Below are positions 25,299 through 34,075 of a DNA stretch of 35,100 bases, piece by piece. A program made the position numbers and the translations under genes. Origin of the DNA: Laspinema palackyanum D2c (lineage in GTDB: Bacteria > Cyanobacteriota > Cyanobacteriia > Cyanobacteriales > Laspinemataceae); the NCBI RefSeq assembly GCF_025370875.1, contig NZ_JAMXFD010000041.1, positions 1-35,100 on the forward strand, given 5' to 3'. Numbering within the stretch: the first letter of the stretch is position 1; every line of letters starts with the position of its first letter. The notes below the pieces were generated by a model. It ran no database searches and was not told the origin of the DNA. It saw only the letters and a program-made list of their open reading frames with translations.

Positions 25299-25459
25299 GG
25301 TGATTACAGCCTTACCAGAGTAGTTTTGTTACCTTCAGAGGGATTTCCCTCAGATTATAAGCTCACTTCCGGTCCCCTCCCTAAGACACAGGGAAGGGGA
25401 CCGGAAGTAAGGCAGATCACCATAAGCGTAAAAACCTTACTCTTGTAAGGTGATTACAG
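25299..25459. repeat. Hairpin cluster framed by an 11-bp direct repeat
   Basis: ggtgattacag occurs at 25299-25309 and 25449-25459. Between them are three hairpins: gaggga/tccctc near 25338-25351; a near-perfect 18-bp stem of acttccggtcccctccct (25365-25382) with agggaaggggaccggaagt (25390-25408); and accttac/gtaaggt (25434-25451). It lies between convergent genes, so the large stem may end transcription from both sides. The framing repeats look like a target duplication around a small inserted element. Confidence 0.6.
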
Positions 25460-25525
25460 TTCCCCTTGGGTCAGGAGGGGGTTAGGGAGTATCTGCCGGG
25501 AATTTGAGTGACCCAACAGTCTAAA

Positions 25526-26920
25526 TTAAACGGGACAACCTTGAATCTCTGGATCTTCGTCAAAACTCATCAAAGAAAGAGACTCTGGGTTTTCTTGGAG
25601 CATTTTTCCGAGTAAATATCCGGAAATTGTCCAAGTTTGATACCGCCTTGCCTCTTTGCCAATTAAGCGACCATTTTTGCCATCATAATATTCCGGCCAT
25701 TCATCTGCAATGAGGCGATCGCCAGCCAAATCTAGGGCTTTCTGCCCTAATTCCGGGCGTCCCATTTTCTGAAATGCGGCCACCAGAGGCCAAATTAAAA
25801 CCGGCCAACTTCCCCCATTATGATAAGACCAAGGATAATTTTTGGGGTCAGATCCAGTCACAATCTCCCATTCCAGATTTTCAACCGCTGGAAAAACAAT
25901 CTGGATCGGCATTCGTCCTACCAAATCTGACCAGCGTTCTTCAATCAGTTGAATAATCCCTTGAGATTCTTCTTCCGATGACAACGACCCTAAAACTGCC
26001 AATAAATTGCCCAAACTGAAAAAGCGAAAATCGATCCGACCCGGACCCAAATTTCCCGCTAAATATCCTCCTCGGTCCGGCATCCATAAGGTCACCCAGT
26101 GAGGAATTGACCGGGGATAAATATTAAACTTATTTGCCACATTTTCTCCAAATTGATTGCTTTCAAATCGATGGATTTCGTTTAATTGCTTTAAGTCGAG
26201 CCAATAATATTCTCGAATGTGGTATCGTAAAGAGCCTAAGCGGCTATTAATCGCTTGGAGATAGGAACTGTCCTCTTCATTGTCGGACCGCAGTAACTCC
26301 CGGGCCGATCGCAAGGCCATATAAAACAGGGATTGGATTTCCAAAGGATGACCATATACCCCCATCCGGCGGTCAATCATAAATGAACCATCGGGAACTA
26401 ACAGAGTCGGAAACATCTCGAACCGAGACCGTAAACACAACTCTAAAATGAGTTTAATACCTTCTTGAAATTCCGGTTGATGGGCGAAGGACATATCCCC
26501 AGTTTTCTTAACATAAGCGCGGAGTAAAAACAACCACCAAAAGCCCGAATCAACCGGGGGAACTCGACCGATCGCATGGTTGCCAAAATCCCCCAACAAT
26601 TCTTCTTTTCCATCTTCATAGATGACTTTATAGCTGGCAGGCATTAAGCCTGGACCCGGTTCAAAGCAGTCCATTCTTTTCTCATGTTTCTGCAAGGCTA
26701 AGGTATGAATGAGGAAATTTTTGACAATCTCTGTTTTTCCTTTAATTAAAAATATCAAAGCCCCAGAAATAAAATCTCGGATAAAGCACTGATCGTAGTT
26801 GAGTGCATCTAAGGCTGGATCATGGGCAGCTACGGTCCCCGATGGTTCCCCCTGATAACAGAAAATAGCATTCTCTAAGAGGGCATAAGCATCGGCTGGA
26901 TTAATTTCTTTTCTTTTCAT
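25526..26920 (-). CDS. GH100 alkaline/neutral invertase
   Basis: A 464-residue cytoplasmic enzyme that hydrolyses sucrose to glucose and fructose. The family pattern is plain: [10 protein letters not shown] near the start, [51 protein letters not shown] and [18 protein letters not shown]. By comparison with Anabaena InvA, D183 (in MIDRR) and E410 (in WPEYYD) are the likely acid/base and nucleophile. The frame extends to a TTG at 26947. The ATG at 26920 ([10 protein letters not shown]) gives the family's usual start and length. It complements sucrose synthase in sucrose turnover, important under salt stress. It converges with the SGNH gene. Confidence 0.93.
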   Translation of the reverse strand: MKRKEINPADAYALLENAIFCYQGEPSGTVAAHDPALDALNYDQCFIRDFISGALIFLIKGKTEIVKNFLIHTLALQKHEKRMDCFEPGPGLMPASYKVIYEDGKEELLGDFGNHAIGRVPPVDSGFWWLFLLRAYVKKTGDMSFAHQPEFQEGIKLILELCLRSRFEMFPTLLVPDGSFMIDRRMGVYGHPLEIQSLFYMALRSARELLRSDNEEDSSYLQAINSRLGSLRYHIREYYWLDLKQLNEIHRFESNQFGENVANKFNIYPRSIPHWVTLWMPDRGGYLAGNLGPGRIDFRFFSLGNLLAVLGSLSSEEESQGIIQLIEERWSDLVGRMPIQIVFPAVENLEWEIVTGSDPKNYPWSYHNGGSWPVLIWPLVAAFQKMGRPELGQKALDLAGDRLIADEWPEYYDGKNGRLIGKEARRYQTWTISGYLLGKMLQENPESLSLMSFDEDPEIQGCPV

Positions 26921-27409
26921 TGATTTAATTGATTCAACAGCAAACAAGTCGCCGGGACAGGTGGATTGTCAACCTTGAAGATAATCAATCCGCTGATTAC
27001 CCGTCGATTGTCCATAGACTTGGTATTCAAAAATAGAAGTGGGGACAGTTAGGCAAGTGCTGGCCTAACGCGCTACTATTCCCCGAGGATTTATTGGGTT
27101 TATCTTATCATAATTTTGTCCGATTGTGTTAGAGATTCGGCGTTAAATCTGAAGTGTGAATGTTGAGATGCGCTCTCCAAATCCTGATTTCAACCGAATC
27201 TCTCCCTAGGGTATCTTGTCAAAAGGGGCGATCGCCTGTTTGATGTAGGGCTGGGTACTCTCCCAGAAGTGCAATAGGTGCAATCTACAATTTTTGATGA
27301 AATCTCCCGCCCAAAAACCTTCTGTCACCCATCCCAACTGACGCGGTATGCTAAAACGAAATCTAAACAATCACCCATCATTACAGAAAACTTCATTTAT
27401 CGTGTCGTC
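26921..27409. other. Divergent region between the invertase and antiporter genes
   Basis: About 490 bp. It holds one HIP1 site (near 27229) and no RNA gene or strong hairpin that I can support. An in-frame GTG at 27278 would extend the antiporter by 44 polar residues, which is unlike the family and is not accepted. Confidence 0.5.
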
Positions 27410-28972
27410 ATGTCAATAGAACCAACCACAGGTGAAACGCTTATCCAGCAGAGCTTAGAGCGCTTTCTCCTTGTCCTCACCGTTTCCCTAAGCGTGGCCA
27501 CACTGCCGCAAATTTTCAGTTGGGTGCGACAAATTCCCTACACCCTGTTGTTAGTGATCGTCGGATTAGGTTTAGCCTTCGTCGATGTGCGCCTCGTCAA
27601 CCTCTCCCCGGCCCTGATCCTGTCGATATTTTTGCCACCGTTGTTATTTGAAGCCGCTTGGAATCTGCGGTGGAAAGACTTAAAACGAGAGTTAGTCCCG
27701 GTGAGCTTGTATGCGATTCTCGGGGTTCTGATTTCCGTCCTAGGGATTGCGATCGCCCTCAATCAGTTTGCCGCCATTCCCGTTGCTACTGCCTTGTTAA
27801 TCGGCGCGAGTCTCTCCGCCACGGACCCGATTTCCGTGATTGCCCTATTTCGAGAACTCGGGGTCGAAAAACGCCTCTCCACCCTAATGGAAGGGGAAAG
27901 TTTATTCAATGACGGGGTAGCGGTGGTTGCCTTTAGCTTACTCGTGGGACTGGCATTAGGAACCAATCAATTAGAACTACGCGGGACGATCGCCCAATTT
28001 GGTGCGTTTGTCGGCATTGGTATTGGCATCGGCAGCTTAATCGGATTTGGGATTTCCTACCTCACCCAACGCTTTGATTTACCCCTGGTGGAACAATCCT
28101 TAACCCTTGTCTCCGCCTACGGCACTTATCTCGTCGTCGAAGAACTGGGGGGATCCGGGGTGATTGGCGTCGTCACCGTGGGGTTAATCTTGGGTAACTT
28201 TGGCTCACGAATTGGCATGAATCCGCGCACCAGGCTGATTGTGACTGAGTTTTGGGAGTTTTTAGCCTTTTTTGTCAACTCCATTGTCTTTTTGCTGATT
28301 GGCGACCAAATCCAGTTTGCTTCCCTTGCTCGAAATTTAGATACCATTGCCATTACCTTAGTCGCGATGTTAGTCACCCGGGCGATCGCCATTTATGCCC
28401 TAGGTGCCTTGAGCAATATCATGGTAAAATCGGACATCAATCTGCGGCAGCAAACCGTCTTGTGGTGGGGGGGATTGCGCGGTTCCGTTTCCATCGCCCT
28501 CGCCTTGTCTGTCCCGATGGTTTTAGAAGCCCGAGAGGAAATTATTGCCACCGTATTTGGGGTGGTTTTATTTACCTTACTGGTTCAGGGTTTAACCACC
28601 AAACCCCTGCTGAAAGTTCTGAATTTGTTGGGAGATCAAACAGTCCAGCAGAACTATTTAGAGGCGATCGCCCGTCGCGCCGCACTCCAGCGAGTCCTCA
28701 CCCACTTAAAAGAAGAACAAGAGGGACCCGATATTGACTGGGAGTTTCGTCGCTATCAGACTGCCTTAGTCGAAGGACAAGTCAAGGAAATTCAACATAA
28801 CATTAACCAAATGCGAACTCAAGAACCGGAACTCCAGGATTTTGCCCGGGAACAATTCAAAGAAGAACTCTTGGCGATCGAAGCGGATACTTATGCTGAA
28901 TTCGTGCGATCGGGTCGGCTGAATCGAGATTTAGCCCCCTTCTTACAAGATGTGCTCACAGGAGGGGATTGA
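27410..28972 (+). CDS. CPA1-family Na+/H+ antiporter (NhaP/NhaS type)
   Basis: A 520-residue integral membrane exchanger that expels Na+ in return for protons, for salt and pH balance. The N-terminal 400 residues form about 12 hydrophobic segments. Ion-site motifs are SATDPISV with D139 and LFNDGVAVV with N167-D168. WWGGLRGSVSIALAL, a conserved arginine-containing CPA1 helix, follows near 400. The last 110 residues are hydrophilic, helical and charged, a cytoplasmic regulatory tail as in cyanobacterial NhaP proteins. I chose the ATG at 27410 because the upstream GTG frame adds a non-membrane leader. The gene stands alone and is followed by an inverted-repeat element. Confidence 0.93.
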   Translation: MSIEPTTGETLIQQSLERFLLVLTVSLSVATLPQIFSWVRQIPYTLLLVIVGLGLAFVDVRLVNLSPALILSIFLPPLLFEAAWNLRWKDLKRELVPVSLYAILGVLISVLGIAIALNQFAAIPVATALLIGASLSATDPISVIALFRELGVEKRLSTLMEGESLFNDGVAVVAFSLLVGLALGTNQLELRGTIAQFGAFVGIGIGIGSLIGFGISYLTQRFDLPLVEQSLTLVSAYGTYLVVEELGGSGVIGVVTVGLILGNFGSRIGMNPRTRLIVTEFWEFLAFFVNSIVFLLIGDQIQFASLARNLDTIAITLVAMLVTRAIAIYALGALSNIMVKSDINLRQQTVLWWGGLRGSVSIALALSVPMVLEAREEIIATVFGVVLFTLLVQGLTTKPLLKVLNLLGDQTVQQNYLEAIARRAALQRVLTHLKEEQEGPDIDWEFRRYQTALVEGQVKEIQHNINQMRTQEPELQDFAREQFKEELLAIEADTYAEFVRSGRLNRDLAPFLQDVLTGGD

Positions 28973-28982
28973 AGACTACCAC

Positions 28983-29055
28983 AGACCTCTTGCAAAATTC
29001 TCTCTAGCCCCCTATAACAACGCCAATCGGCTTTTTAGAATTTTGCAAGAAGTCT
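28983..29055. mobile_element. 73-bp miniature inverted-repeat element
   Basis: The left arm agacctcttgcaaaattct (28983-29001) and right arm agaattttgcaagaagtct (29037-29055) are inverses with one mismatch in 19, around a 35-bp core without coding capacity. It sits between the convergent antiporter and sasA genes. The arm sequence looks like the terminal repeat of an insertion sequence. A role as a bidirectional terminator is also possible. Confidence 0.7.
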
Positions 29056-29073
29056 AATTTAATCCAGTCATTT

Positions 29074-30255
29074 CTACTGTCGATACACCGGGAGGGTAAA
29101 GTGAAAAGCACTCCCTTTATTGCAAGAAGAATCCACCCAAATTTCCCCACAATTTGCTCTAATTAAGCGCTTACATAAACTTAAACCGATTCCATAACCA
29201 TCTTTTTGTTCATCGCGCTTGAGCCGAAACTTATCCTCAAAAATATGATCCTGATTTTCTTCGGGAATCCCTGGACCCGTGTCAATGACGCTAACTTGAA
29301 CCTTTTGTGTCGTGCGGTGCAAGATACAAACTTCAATTTGTCCGCCTTGGGGAGTGTACTTAATGGCATTATCCAAAAGATTTACAATCACCTGGCGGAC
29401 CCGTTCTCCATCAGCATAAACCGAGGGTAAATCATTGGGAATGTCAGTTTTGAGGGTATGGGATTTCGCTAATAAGCGGTCTTTAAAATTGTCCAGAATG
29501 TTCAACGTCAGGGTTTTGAGGTTGAGTTTCTTGGGATGAATGTGAAACTCGGCACTATTTGTGCTATGAGCAGCAACGAGGATATCTGAGATCATGCGAT
29601 CGATCAGGCGGGTTTGAGTCCGCGCATGGTAAATTAATCGCGATCGCAGCGCGGATACCGCCTCGGGATTGAGAGATTTTTCCGGTTTGTAAGTGATTTC
29701 TAGGGTTTCTAAAGCCAGAGAAGCTGCTGTCAGAGGATTTCGCAACTCATGGGCTAACATGGCAATCAGGCGGTCCTTAAAATGGACTTGGTCCAGCAGT
29801 TCTTCTTTTTCCTGCTTCAGGCGAAAAATTTCATCGGAGAGTTCCATCAGTTCAGCCGAATGTGCCAGTTCAGAAGAGATGGGTTTCCTGGGATAATGCC
29901 CGATCGCCTCGGATGATGCCTGCTTGCTGAGATACTCTTCCACGGACTTTTGCCAGCGATCCCACCACTTATCCAGTTCTCCGACTAAATTACTACCGGC
30001 AAGAACTTGTCGGGGGCCCGGGTGGAGTTTAATCAAAGCCGGAGTCGCTACGAGTTTAAACTGTTCAGCCAGATAAGGCTGTTCGCTAACATCGATAATC
30101 TCCAAGTCAAAGGGGATACCTGTCCGCCGTTTCTGAAAATAACTGCGGATTTTCCGAATTTGTTCACTGGATCTGGGACGCCTATCAACAAATAGGACAA
30201 GCTGTAAAGGTGCTTCATCGTTCTGATGCATGGTTTTTTCCGGAACTGCCCTCAT
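29074..30255 (-). CDS. sasA: Adaptive-response sensory histidine kinase SasA
   Basis: A 393-residue clock output kinase. The N-terminal KaiB-like thioredoxin domain (about 15-110) includes LQLVLFVDRRPRSSEQIRKIRSYF and EQPYLAEQFKLVATPALIKLHPGPR, and docks on KaiC. A linker follows, then the dimerisation helix with phosphorylated H169 in MLAHELRNPLT, and the HATPase domain with N, G1 (DTGPGIPEE) and G2 (GYGIGLSL) boxes. SasA phosphorylates RpaA to time gene expression. The frame starts at 30297, but aagggg before the internal ATG at 30255 and the family's usual N-terminus favour 30255. It has no membrane segment. kai genes are not in this window. Confidence 0.94.
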   Translation of the reverse strand: MRAVPEKTMHQNDEAPLQLVLFVDRRPRSSEQIRKIRSYFQKRRTGIPFDLEIIDVSEQPYLAEQFKLVATPALIKLHPGPRQVLAGSNLVGELDKWWDRWQKSVEEYLSKQASSEAIGHYPRKPISSELAHSAELMELSDEIFRLKQEKEELLDQVHFKDRLIAMLAHELRNPLTAASLALETLEITYKPEKSLNPEAVSALRSRLIYHARTQTRLIDRMISDILVAAHSTNSAEFHIHPKKLNLKTLTLNILDNFKDRLLAKSHTLKTDIPNDLPSVYADGERVRQVIVNLLDNAIKYTPQGGQIEVCILHRTTQKVQVSVIDTGPGIPEENQDHIFEDKFRLKRDEQKDGYGIGLSLCKRLIRANCGEIWVDSSCNKGSAFHFTLPVYRQ

Positions 30256-30557
30256 GCAATCCCCTTGCGGCAATGCGGCTAAAAAAGTAACACTCATTTT
30301 GAGCTTGAGACAAGTGACTCGATCGCCCTAGTGGTTCTTTTGTTTTTCTTTATATTTATAAATTATCCTGTTTATTGTCGATTCGTGAAAGAGTAAAAAG
30401 GATTCCACTCTCATCCCGACTTGACTGCCCAGAAGGAAAAAAGCTAGGGCCTCTGGACTGGTCTAAACCCACCCAATGGAACCTCAACTTTCAACCTGTT
30501 GAGGCAGCAGAACGGTAGTTGTCAAACCTTAACATTTTCTTAAGACTTAAGCGAGGA
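30256..30557. other. Divergent region between sasA and the DUF2079 gene
   Basis: About 300 bp with an AT-rich core (30349-30370, tatatttataaattatcc). Read on the minus strand, a tcgaca followed 15 nt later by tataaa is a weak sasA promoter candidate. No RNA gene is seen. Confidence 0.4.
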
Positions 30558-32405
30558 ATGTTGTCAAATTTGCCGAAAAATTCAGGGGGTCGGTTGGTGG
30601 TCACAGTTGCGATCGCCTTCTTTGTGGTGACCCTAGTCTTCACCCTCCACCGCTACTACACCTTTTACGCCTCTTTTGACCAGGGAATTTTTAACCAAGT
30701 CTTTTGGAATAGCACCCAGGGACGGTTGTTCCAAAGTTCTCTGTCTTCGGGTCTTTCCACCAATGTTGTCCATAGTGGAGAAGTCCCAGACGTTTCCTAT
30801 CACCGTCTCGGACAACATTTTACCCCGGCCTTATTACTCTGGCTACCCATTTACAGTCTGTTTCCCTCTCCGGTAACCTTGAGCGTGCTCCATGTGACGA
30901 TGGTCACCGCTGCGGGAGGGGTACTCTATGCTCTGGCCCGAGTCTATCTGCAACCGGCGATCGCCAGTTGGATCGCCGTCAGCTATTATGCCGCCAATGC
31001 GATCGCCGGTCCCACCCTCTCCAACTTCCATGACAACTTCCAGATGCCCCTGTTTGTCTTCAGTCTGTTGTTGGCAATGGAAAAACGCTGGTGGTGGCTC
31101 TTTTGGCCCCTGGCCCTCTGCATCCTCGCCGTCCGCGCCGATGGCGGCATCTCCCTCTTTGGCGTCGGAATGTACATGATCCTCAGCAAACGCTATCCCA
31201 AAATGGGATTAGCCATTTGTACCCTCAGCTTCACCTATATTGCCCTGTTGACCAACTTGGTGATGCCCCTGTTTTCCGACGATATTTCTCGACGGTTTAC
31301 CATTGAACGGTTCGGGCAGTATATAGACAAAGAAGAAGCGACCACCTTGGAGATTCTTTGGGCCTTTATCAGTCAACCGGGATTGGTGATTTGGGAGATT
31401 ATTACCCCAATTGGGGGAAAAATTAAGTATCTCCTGGGACAATGGTTGCCCTTGGCCTTTATTCCCGCCTTCTCTCCCAGTGCCTGGGCGATCGCCGGAT
31501 TTCCCCTGCTGGCGATTTTCTTACAGCAAGGTCAAACGGCCTTATCCATTAATATTCGCTATGCTATGACCGTCGTCCCGGGTCTATGTTATGGGGCAAT
31601 CCTCTGGTGGTCCTACCGGCAACAGTCCCTGGAAACCCCAGTCCGGGACGTGATTCGCCAGGGACTCTGGAATAAACCGACCCCACCGCCCGTCCCCATC
31701 AATGAACCGAAGCAAACCCCCCAGACCAATTTATTAACCGGCAAGATGACCACCTGGGGCGATCGCCTCAGTACCCTCCTCGAACCCCTCCGCAAAAAAG
31801 CCGACTACTGGTGGGAAACCCATCCCAAACTGCTCAAAATTTCCATGCAGCGCTTTTGGGCCATTTGCATCGGGCTCTCCCTATTGTTTACCTTTACCTC
31901 CAACCCCAATCGTACCTTTTATTTTATTATCCCCGACTCCATCGACCCGTGGGTCTACGTTTCCCTGCCGCAGCAGTGGCAACATAGTGGCCACATCCGC
32001 AACTTAATGTCCCAGATTCCCCCGGATGCCAGTGTTTCCGCCACCACCTATTTAGTGCCTTCCCTCTCCGGACGCCGAGAGATTCTGCGCTTTCCGTTTT
32101 TGCGGTTTCGCAATGATGCCGCAGAAGAGGTCAACGTCGAATATGCGATCGCCGACTTATGGCAACTCCAGCAATATCTCCCCGCCTTCAAACATGACCG
32201 CGCCCTCTTTCGCGATTTAGTCCCCTTCATCGAACAACTCCATGCCACAGACCAATATGGCATCATTGGATTTGAACAGGGCGTCATTTTAATGCGCCAA
32301 CAAACTCCATCAGATTCAGCAGCATTAGCGGCATGGCAACGGTATCGTGAAGAGATTGAGCCATTATTGCAACCGGATGAGCAAGCAACAACCGGCGGGG
32401 GGTAA
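30558..32405 (+). CDS. DUF2079 polytopic membrane protein
   Basis: A 615-residue protein with about ten membrane segments in the first 380 residues, a cytoplasmic or periplasmic proline-rich stretch, a further helix and a soluble C-terminal part. Family marks are the FDQGIFNQVFWNSTQG and YHRLGQHFTPALLLWLP blocks in the first loop and FHDNFQMPLFVFSLLLA. DUF2079 proteins resemble GT-C glycosyltransferases and mannosyltransferases, so a lipid-linked sugar transfer role is plausible but unproven. The adjacent GT4 gene supports envelope glycan work. The start is uncertain: ATG at 30558 (my choice) has gagg too close, and a TTG at 30519 would add 13 residues. The last residues (TTGGG) and the stop are encoded inside a tandem repeat. 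Confidence 0.85.
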   Translation: MLSNLPKNSGGRLVVTVAIAFFVVTLVFTLHRYYTFYASFDQGIFNQVFWNSTQGRLFQSSLSSGLSTNVVHSGEVPDVSYHRLGQHFTPALLLWLPIYSLFPSPVTLSVLHVTMVTAAGGVLYALARVYLQPAIASWIAVSYYAANAIAGPTLSNFHDNFQMPLFVFSLLLAMEKRWWWLFWPLALCILAVRADGGISLFGVGMYMILSKRYPKMGLAICTLSFTYIALLTNLVMPLFSDDISRRFTIERFGQYIDKEEATTLEILWAFISQPGLVIWEIITPIGGKIKYLLGQWLPLAFIPAFSPSAWAIAGFPLLAIFLQQGQTALSINIRYAMTVVPGLCYGAILWWSYRQQSLETPVRDVIRQGLWNKPTPPPVPINEPKQTPQTNLLTGKMTTWGDRLSTLLEPLRKKADYWWETHPKLLKISMQRFWAICIGLSLLFTFTSNPNRTFYFIIPDSIDPWVYVSLPQQWQHSGHIRNLMSQIPPDASVSATTYLVPSLSGRREILRFPFLRFRNDAAEEVNVEYAIADLWQLQQYLPAFKHDRALFRDLVPFIEQLHATDQYGIIGFEQGVILMRQQTPSDSAALAAWQRYREEIEPLLQPDEQATTGGG

Positions 32406-32614
32406 CCCACAATCGGCGGGGGTAACCCACAATCGGCGGGGGTTAAAACCCCCGCCTAACAGCTCAAGTCGGTTGAAAACCGACTAAAAACACCACTGTA
32501 TCAGGCTTGCAGTCGTCTTTAGACGACTTTAGCTATTAGGCGGGGGTTTTAACCCCCGCCGGTTGTTGCCACTGTTGCCACCCCGCCGGTTGTTGCCACC
32601 CCGCCGGTTGTTGC
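32385..32614. repeat. Nested inverted and tandem repeat block
   Basis: On the left are two and a half copies of a 20-21-bp unit (acaatcggcgggggtaaccc) at 32388, 32409 and 32429. On the right are copies of ccccgccggttgttgc at 32554, 32581 and 32599. The left unit's gcaacaaccggcgggg (32385-32400) is the exact inverse of the right unit. Between them lies the 126-bp inverted-repeat element at 32435-32560. The block fills almost the whole gap between the DUF2079 and GT4 genes. Confidence 0.85.
32435..32560. mobile_element. 126-bp palindromic miniature element
   Basis: Terminal arms of 30 bp (32435-32464 and 32531-32560) are inverses with one mismatch. Each contains its own palindrome, ggcggggg-ttaaaa-cccccgcc. 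Just inside are two further hairpins, agtcggtt/aaccgact (32467-32485) and agtcgtct/agacgact (32511-32528). There is no coding capacity. This is the architecture of a MITE or of a REP-like element moved by an external transposase. Confidence 0.8.
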
Positions 32615-32668
32615 CACGGGTGCAAAATGTCAGTTCTATGCAAACCTAAATTTGTCTAATCTGCGTCC

Positions 32669-33856
32669 ATGAAAATTCTGGTACTCACTTGGGAGTTTCC
32701 TCCCCGGATTGTCGGGGGTATTGCACGTCACGTTGCCGAATTATATCCGGAGTTGGTGAAATTGGGCCATTCCGTCCATTTAATCACGGTGGAATTTGGT
32801 CATGCCCCGATGTATGAACAACTGGAAGGAATTGACGTGCATCGGGTCCCCGTCGAACATGGACATGACTTCTTCCACTGGGTTGCCAACATGAACGAGA
32901 GCATGGGACGTCATGGGGGCAAATTGATTTTAGAAGAAGGACCCTTCGACCTAATTCACGCCCATGATTGGTTAGTCGCCGATGCGGCGATCGCCCTCAA
33001 ACACCACTTTAAAATTCCCCTAATTGCCACCATCCACGCCACCGAACATGGCCGCAACAACGGCATTCATAACGAGATCCAGGGGTATATCGCCCAGAAA
33101 GAAAGAGACTTGGTGTACAACTCCTGGCGAACCATCGTCTGTAGCGACTATATGCGGCGAGAAGTGGAACAAGCATTAGGCTGTCCCTGGGATAAAATCG
33201 ACGTCATTTTTAATGGTATCCGGGCCGAAAAAAAACCCCGGTGGCAGGATTTTGATGCCCAAACCTTTCGCCGTCAGTTTGCGGGCGATCATGAAAAAAT
33301 CGTCTACTATGTCGGTCGAATGACCTATGAAAAAGGCGTGGAAGTGTTATTAAGATCGGCCCCAAAAATCCTCTGGGAAATGGGAGGATTGGTCAAATTT
33401 GCCATTGTCGGCGGTGGCAATACCGACCACCTTAAACAATTAGCCTCAGCCTTAAATATTTGGGATAAGTGCTATTTTACCGGCTTCATGTTTGAGGATG
33501 ACCTGCACAAATTCCAAGCAGTAGCCGATTGTGCCGTCTTCCCCAGTCTCTATGAACCCTTTGGCATTGTCGCCTTAGAAAGTTTTGCCGCCCGGGTGCC
33601 TGTGGTAGTGTCCGATACTGGAGGATTACCCGAGGTGGTCCAACATACCAAAACCGGCGTCGTCACCTGGACCAATAATCCCGACTCCCTCGCTTGGGGA
33701 ATCCTCGATGTGTTGAAAAATCCAGAGTATGTTCAGTGGTTGATTGATAATGCTTATGCGGATTTAAACCGACGATTTAGCTGGCCGAAATTGGCGCAAC
33801 AAACCGAAGTGGTTTATCATCGCGTGGTGAATGAGCGATCGCAAATTGTTTGGTAA
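32669..33856 (+). CDS. GT4-family glycosyltransferase
   Basis: A 395-residue GT-B enzyme. The N-terminal domain opens with LTWEFPPRIVGGIARHV, the loop typical of glycogen-synthase-like GT4 enzymes. HAHDWL and ATIHATEHGRNNGI follow. The C-terminal domain has YYVGRMTYEKGVEVLL and the nucleotide-sugar motif E-x7-E with E296 and E304 in EPFGIVALE. It transfers a sugar from an NDP-sugar, but donor and acceptor cannot be read from sequence. Cell surface glycan, glycolipid or storage glucan are all possible. No membrane helix is seen. The ATG at 32669 is 54 bp beyond the repeat block, with no strong ribosome binding site. The upstream DUF2079 gene on the same strand may be functionally linked. Confidence 0.92.
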   Translation: MKILVLTWEFPPRIVGGIARHVAELYPELVKLGHSVHLITVEFGHAPMYEQLEGIDVHRVPVEHGHDFFHWVANMNESMGRHGGKLILEEGPFDLIHAHDWLVADAAIALKHHFKIPLIATIHATEHGRNNGIHNEIQGYIAQKERDLVYNSWRTIVCSDYMRREVEQALGCPWDKIDVIFNGIRAEKKPRWQDFDAQTFRRQFAGDHEKIVYYVGRMTYEKGVEVLLRSAPKILWEMGGLVKFAIVGGGNTDHLKQLASALNIWDKCYFTGFMFEDDLHKFQAVADCAVFPSLYEPFGIVALESFAARVPVVVSDTGGLPEVVQHTKTGVVTWTNNPDSLAWGILDVLKNPEYVQWLIDNAYADLNRRFSWPKLAQQTEVVYHRVVNERSQIVW

Positions 33857-34075
33857 TGCGAGTGGGAATACGGGCTAGGGTAAAACATCGAGTTAATCGG
33901 TGTTAAGGAATTAAATCAGGCAGATTGATTCTATCTTGATTTAGCCGAAACTGGATAACCCACCCACTCGGGTTCGGGAAACAGATACAACCTGAGAGAT
34001 TCTATACCCGACTATTTCAAGACCAACCCGAGGGACAAAGACGGGTCCGCAATTCTTCCCGCTAAGGGGTCAACT

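Noticed and set aside
27278-27409. N-terminal extension of the antiporter from a GTG
   Set aside because: The added 44 residues are polar and unlike other antiporters, and the ATG at 27410 gives a normal protein.
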